From Lunularia cruciata (Eukaryota; Streptophyta; Marchantiopsida; Lunulariales; Lunulariaceae), in the NCBI GenBank assembly GCA_948567375.1, contig OX419758.1, positions 42,361,473-42,425,472 of the forward strand: 64,000 nt of DNA, in the 5' to 3' direction. This document shows, piece after piece, positions 59,478 through 64,000 of this stretch. Position 1 is the first letter of the stretch. Each line of letters starts with the position of its first letter. Under the pieces are notes generated by a model that was not told where the DNA came from, searched no databases, and saw nothing but the letters and a program-made list of their open reading frames with translations. Position numbers and translations under genes: made by a program.

Positions 59478-59496
59478 GGTCCCGGCAACGGAACCA
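59478..59496 (-). other. Primer-binding site of G copy c
   Basis: Minus strand TGGTTCCGTTGCCGGGACC, 4 nt after the 5' LTR end. It resembles the tRNA-Asp-type site (TGGCGCCGTTGCCGGGGA) with a few mismatches. Confidence 0.7.
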
Positions 59497-59500
59497 AAAA

Positions 59501-60179
59501 TGTGAGCCGGCCTGTCTCTCACTCAGGATGAACCTCTGATGGCTATTATGGTAGCGCACCATGGACTAAGAAGGCAAGGAACCCCAACTCCATCATACTC
59601 CTCCAAGGCTAACACTCCAAGACTCAAGACATTGCTCACTAGAGAACTCAATGAGAGAGAGATAGTTGCAAATGAAAGGATGATGAGTACCTCCTCACTC
59701 CTTGTTTATATACTTGTGAAATAGTTACGTACCAAAGTTACTAATTACCGTAGTAACTCAAGTTACTAGACTAAAAGTCAAGTAAAGTCAAAAAGTAGAA
59801 AGGAATATCCATTCACATGGGCATATTCCCCTTATCTTGACCCAACCACTAAAGCAAGGATTCCTTCACATGGGCTATCCTTGGACTAAAGAAGAATCCA
59901 AAACAAAAAGGCTTGCGGGCCCAAGAGTTCTCAACTCTTTCCCCAAAGCCAAACACCTAGGAATAATACCAAGTCAACACACTAAAATCCAAAATAGTGG
60001 TGCTCATCTTTTCTACTTCCTCTAAAGTAAGGTCCCATCTATCTTAGCTATGACTAACTTTAGCTAACCATGACTAATATAGAACCATCCTTTATCTCTA
60101 TATAAATAATATCTCTTAAGTACTTGTAATACCAAGCTAAATATCACAATACCACACACATGCACAAATGGGTGTTACA
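59501..60179 (-). repeat. 5' LTR of G copy c
   Basis: 679 bp, plus-strand ends TGTGAGCC and GTGTTACA. Likely promoter TATATAAA at 59705-59712 on the minus strand. The three differences from the other LTR are the terminal base noted there and two C/T changes near 60013 and 60022. Confidence 0.92.
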
Positions 60180-60506
60180 TGTCAACATTCAACCCAAAGT
60201 AAGGATACTTCGGCTCATGGGCGCTCAACCCAAGGTAAGGATAGTGTAACAACTTTCCTTTGGGGTTGAACATTCAAAAAGGTACCGCACATAAAAAAAT
60301 GGTTGGCCTATGAGTGGGAGAAAATTGATAGTGATAGGAGCATGCAAGAGGTGTGATTTCTTGGTAGAAACTCAAAGTGAAGAAAGACGGAGGAGGCACG
60401 CCACTATAAGATTTGAGATAGAGATGAAGAGATGACAAGTAATTTTCCATTGCCATGAAGAAGTTGTCTAGAGGAGGATTGTGGAAAAGAGAGTGTAGTA
60501 AGAGAC

Positions 60507-61650
60507 ATGCTAGTGCATCAAGCGGAAGCCAAGAGAGTTAGTCCAAGAATAGATCGGAAGAGTAGTCACCAACCAAGAATGGAGGAGAGAAAGATGGGAG
60601 GTGGGAAGAAGAACTTGGAATTTTTAGTGAAGAATCATGCAATTTGGAGATTAGATGTGATAGCAAGAATTAAAGTCTTGAGCAGACTTTGGATCACATT
60701 TTTGGCATGGAACTAGAACCTTAGCTTTCCAAGTTTCATGATTGAGATGATTGAGAGTAAATGTCTTGATGGACCCAAGGCAAAGGGTAAGAGAGGAAAT
60801 CTGGCTTGTTGGACTGAGTTGGATTGGAGGTTAGTACTTGGAAGAGAGGTGGGTGAGGAGTAGGGAGCCACGTTCTTGGGGAAAGGAGAACTAGCTGAAG
60901 AAACCCAAGAAGTGCAAGATACCTTTTCTTTGAAACACATGAAGAATGGCTACAAAGTCAAGAGTTACAAGGACCCAATGAGGAAAGGCATTGTAGGAGC
61001 AATGATGGCTATCTTCAAGCCGGAGCAAACTACTTATGTGATGAAATATCAAGCGGTGTTCTTCCATAAGATGTTTGTAGGAGCCAATCAATTGGGCAAA
61101 GTGCTTCCATCAACATATGAGAAAAATGATGTGGATTCACTTGAAGGAGTGCTCGTGGAGTTGAAGGTGAAGTTAACCACAGAATCCAAAGTGAGAATGG
61201 AGGAATTGCATTTATACAAATTACGATCTTGGGGCAAGAGACGCGCAGTAAGGACGCAAAGAACAAGGATTTGAATGCCTTGTTGATCAGTCTTAGGACT
61301 TGGGTTGATAGAAAGATGTTAGATGTAGAGAATAACATTTCTATTTGACTTGGACTAATTAAGTTAGAGCTAGAAAGTCTTTGGAATATTGTGCGTATCA
61401 GAACCAAAGTAATAGAGATAGGAGTGCAAGTGTCTTTGGAGGTGACATTTGACATTTTAGAGAAGAGTTGGTCGGAAGGTAATGAGTCAGATAGGATACC
61501 CACTAGTACAATTATAGTTTGTAGTGAAGAGGTAGTAGAAAAAGTAAAGGACTTAGTAGAATTAGATAGACCCAAAGTACATGAGGTGATGTGACTTTCC
61601 TCAAGTTTGGAAGCCAAAGTGGATGTAGACATTGGATCGGATTAGGATAA
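60507..61650 (+). pseudogene. U3-resident ORF of family U, copy 5 (internally deleted)
   Basis: Frame 60507-60716 has GGGKKNLEFLVKNHAIWRLDVIARIKVLSRLW. Frame 60876-61274 has NGYKVKSYKDPMRKGI, QTTYVMKYQ and FFHKMFVGAN, then jumps at YEKNDV directly to DSLEGVLVELKVKLTTESKVR, which lies 1.36 kb further in copy 4. The C-terminal block follows to about 61650. Same unknown protein as in the other U LTRs. Confidence 0.6.
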
Positions 61651-62442
61651 TTTTGAGATAGGAAGAGGTAGATATGCAGAGGTGCATTGTCATTTCGAAT
61701 CTATAGGTTAGTAAAGTTGTTAGGAAACAATTTAGGAAGTTAGATAATTGTCTAGTGCTCAATCTGTTTAAAGGAGGCCTTTGTAGTTTAATGTTGTTTA
61801 GTACTCATTTTCTTGAGCATAGATAAAGCAAAGTGCTGTGAAGCAATGCTCGTGCTTGAGCTTAATTCCAAATATTGATTCTATGTTTTTGTTTGTGAGT
61901 GTTGAAAGAATTTCAAAGTGCAAGTTAGTGTGCTTGTTGGATGTTGGATTCCATAGCCTTGATCTTCATTCTGTGTGCTTGATCTTGAGTGAAGTGCAAT
62001 TGGAGCAATGCCTTGACAGATTTGAGAGGAATTGTATTATTGGTAGTATTTTGCATTTGTGAGTGCAACGGTGAGTTGATGTGAAGCAATTTTGATCAAG
62101 GAAGTTGTGCCTTCAATGGAGAGGTGGAACACAAATTTTGTAGTGAAGTCATCTTATAGCAAAGTAGCCATTTTTGAGAGAGATTGAATCATCACAATAA
62201 AGATTGTTTGGAAAGATTTGACGGATTTGTGATTAAGAAATGTTAATTTGTGACAAGATTGCACATTAGTGCTTGTTACTCTCTTTTGGGTGTAGTTTCT
62301 AACTGAGAGACAAAAGATGCAATCAAGAAGAACTACTTATTACCAAAAAATTTTGTATTTGACCAATTTTGACTCATATCTCTACAAGAACGATCTTTAC
62401 TTACCCAATTACTACAAAAGTGATATTTTTTGGGTTGTCATA

Positions 62443-64000
62443 GGTGCCTAGTTGTGGAGACTACAGATTAGAGGCTAGAGGTAAACTTGTAACTACTTGA
62501 CTTAACAACCATGTTACCCAACTGCCGGAATGCTCCTTTCTCATAACTAATATTCTTGCTATTGGGAAGAGTAGTGATGGGAAACCTAACTTATCATCAC
62601 AACATGCACTCTTGGTCTACTAGTCATCACTTTGACATTACCAAGGAGAATTACATAAAACTCCTAGAAGGAAAAAAACTAAATGCAATGCCCACACACC
62701 AATCCAAACCAACTGGGTATACAAACATGCATGCAAGCACAGAGAGGATCCAATCCCAAGAATATGGCAACAACTCTTTGTGCTTTTTGTCAAAAAAGAG
62801 CTTTAGAGCCTTCTTGCTCTATCATCAAGCTCATTTCAACTTGTACTCCAAGTCTCCTCCAATCTGAACTTCAGATTTCAAAAAAATTTTACTCCAAGTG
62901 CAGTATTCCTATGTCTTCTTGATGGGGAAAACTTTGCAAAGCTCATATGAACATAAATTTTTTTGTGTAGCTTGGATTCAAGTGTTGTGAATGTCAATGG
63001 AAAGCTTGTAAGATAAGTTTTCCAATGACATAAAATAGGCCTCAATCAAATCACTAAAGTTCTCCTAACAACCTCTCACTAAGTGTTTTGCATCTTTCAT
63101 CCTAATTTTGAAACCCCTATTTTAGGGTTTTCTATTGGTTCTTGGCAATTTATCTCTAGATTTCTCATTTGAAAGTACACTTGATCCTTACAAACACTTT
63201 GGCACCTTGAATCCCTCAATAATATCACAAGATAGGAGATGGAAGATAAAAACTGCTCTATCAAGCTTATGAGCTTATGATATGAAATTTGCAGCAGAAT
63301 GTTTTGCATCAGATCTCACTCTCCACAGATCTAGAGATAACCAACTTTTTCACAATAGTTGGTTGTTTCCTTGTATAAACTCCTACAAATTTTGTAGCCT
63401 AATCCAATCCCAGTCCCTAGATATAGATCAATTCTTGAGCTGGGCTAACTTGTGAGCTCTATAGACCCAGGTACACTTGATCCAAGACCTTGAATTCTAT
63501 ATTTCAAGAATTCATATGAAACCTTCACATAGAGGTAAAAATCATAACCAACAACAAAATTGGAAATTTTCATAAAGTGACTTGAATCACAACTTGGGGA
63601 GTGACCAAAACTTCAAACCTGATCATCAACTCTTCTCCAACACCTTACATCTCAAAAGCTTCAACTTCAACCAATCAAATCTGAGTTAAGATTGATCTAA
63701 AGCTAGAATATCTTGTGCTCAGAGCTATGAAAATTGTTTTCTTTCCAATCCTACCAATAACTCATGAAAAGGTTTCAAGAAGGGTTCTTGAAAAGGTAAG
63801 AAGCTCTCCCAATTGCCTACTTTGTGCTCTTGGATATGAATTCTACCTGCCTTGACTCAATTGATGATATCCCTCTCAAAATCTGCTCAAATTGTCTGAT
63901 TTTGGTCTTTAGATTGTAGCTTGTCAGCTCCCCTCTCCAACCGCAATCTCCATTCCTTGAATGCCCTCCCCAAAATTCCCCAATGGTTGAAAAATCTAGA
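62443..64000. repeat. Interspersed repeat S, copy 2, right part
   Basis: Resumes at the right GGTGC target copy and aligns with 3664 to about 5100 until the window ends. No long ORF; short frames at 62556-62867 and 63097-63309 are not supported by the other copy. Confidence 0.7.

Larger units (their letters stand above)
52377..60179 (-). mobile_element. Young, nearly intact Ty3/gypsy element, family G copy c, TSD TGTC
   Basis: LTRs of 679 bp at both ends: 52377-53055 (3' LTR) and 59501-60179 (5' LTR). By eye they differ at only three positions, so insertion was recent. On the minus strand the LTR runs TGTAACACCC...GGCTCACA. TGTC flanks both sides (52373-52376, 60180-60183). The order on the minus strand is 5' LTR, primer-binding site, leader, ORF0 (58664-58167), gag-pol (57930-53104), polypurine tract, 3' LTR. 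It lies inside the 3' LTR of the U element, opposite in orientation to it. It is the only element in the window with an unbroken pol. Confidence 0.95.
47880..62442 (+). mobile_element. Complete family U element, TSD GGTGC, split by a G element
   Basis: 5' LTR 47880-51662 (3.78 kb), internal region 51663-52209 (547 bp), 3' LTR 52210-52376 plus 60184-62442 (2.43 kb). The gap in the 3' LTR is the nested G element 52377-60179 with its TGTC target duplication. Exact GGTGC lies at 47875-47879 and 62443-62447, and S copy 1 shows the empty site. A tRNA-Asp-like primer-binding site follows the 5' LTR. No pol or gag comparable to an autonomous element lies between the LTRs, and no clear polypurine tract precedes the 3' LTR. 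It must have been mobilised by proteins from elsewhere. Confidence 0.9.
52210..62442 (+). repeat. 3' LTR of the complete U element (U5), split at 52377-60183
   Basis: Left part 52210-52376 starts TATGGTACCCACA; right part 60184-62442 ends GGGTTGTCATA. Combined length is 2.43 kb because about 1.36 kb of the ORF middle is missing relative to the 5' LTR (junction near 61130). The join with G can be checked against U3, where ACTCGGATTTGCCCTATCAG runs on without interruption. Confidence 0.85.

Noticed and set aside
59539-59724. 61-aa ORF identical at 52415-52600
   Set aside because: It is repeated only because both lie in the two LTRs of the young G element, on the strand opposite to transcription.

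Overview
This window is nuclear DNA of a land plant with a large, repeat-rich genome. It holds one spliced housekeeping-type gene with long introns, and almost everything else is nested retrotransposon DNA. The species cannot be named from the sequence. Giant LTRs, long introns and a Penelope-like element of a type reported from green algae and spike mosses fit a lycophyte, fern or gymnosperm better than a compact angiosperm genome.

Layout. 1-11.5 kb: a plus-strand remnant of Ty3/gypsy family G (1-314, 2758-3626) split by a solo LTR of giant-LTR family U; a repeat S; a second U LTR (5411-9857) carrying a solo LTR of chromovirus family C; then the integrase/chromodomain end and 3' LTR of a C element. 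11.5-14.7 kb: AT-rich DNA with possible exons of an unidentified gene. 14.8-24.6 kb: an 11-exon minus-strand gene for an RWDD1/DFRP2-type RWD-domain protein, reconstructed exon by exon in an open frame of 259 codons. Its 6.2-kb intron 7 holds a decayed Penelope-like element with an N-terminal GIY-YIG nuclease, a CxC linker and a C-terminal RT. 26.0-28.1 kb: a decayed non-LTR-type reverse transcriptase. 29.7-47.1 kb: an old Ty3/gypsy element (family P, minus strand) that received a U solo LTR (TSD ATAAC), a C solo LTR and a G element (TSD GACC). 47.7-64 kb: a second S copy, split by a complete U element (47880-62442, TSD GGTGC), whose 3' LTR is split by a young, nearly intact G element (52377-60179, TSD TGTC).

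Two things stand out. (1) Family U: LTRs of about 3.7-3.9 kb carry, upstream of a conserved TATA box (so in U3), a long degraded ORF for an unrecognised protein (conserved N-terminal domain, acidic/Lys-Glu-rich middle, coiled-coil C-terminal part). The complete copy has only 547 bp between its LTRs and no pol, so the LTR is the main coding part. (2) The intronic Penelope-like element has the permuted domain order of the Naiad/Chlamys type.

The youngest G element has a 1608-codon gag-pol ORF and an extra upstream zinc-knuckle ORF. Its RNase H motif reads TNAS instead of TDAS, while an older neighbour copy keeps TDAS. Calls rest on reading the sequence by eye; nothing was searched or aligned computationally.
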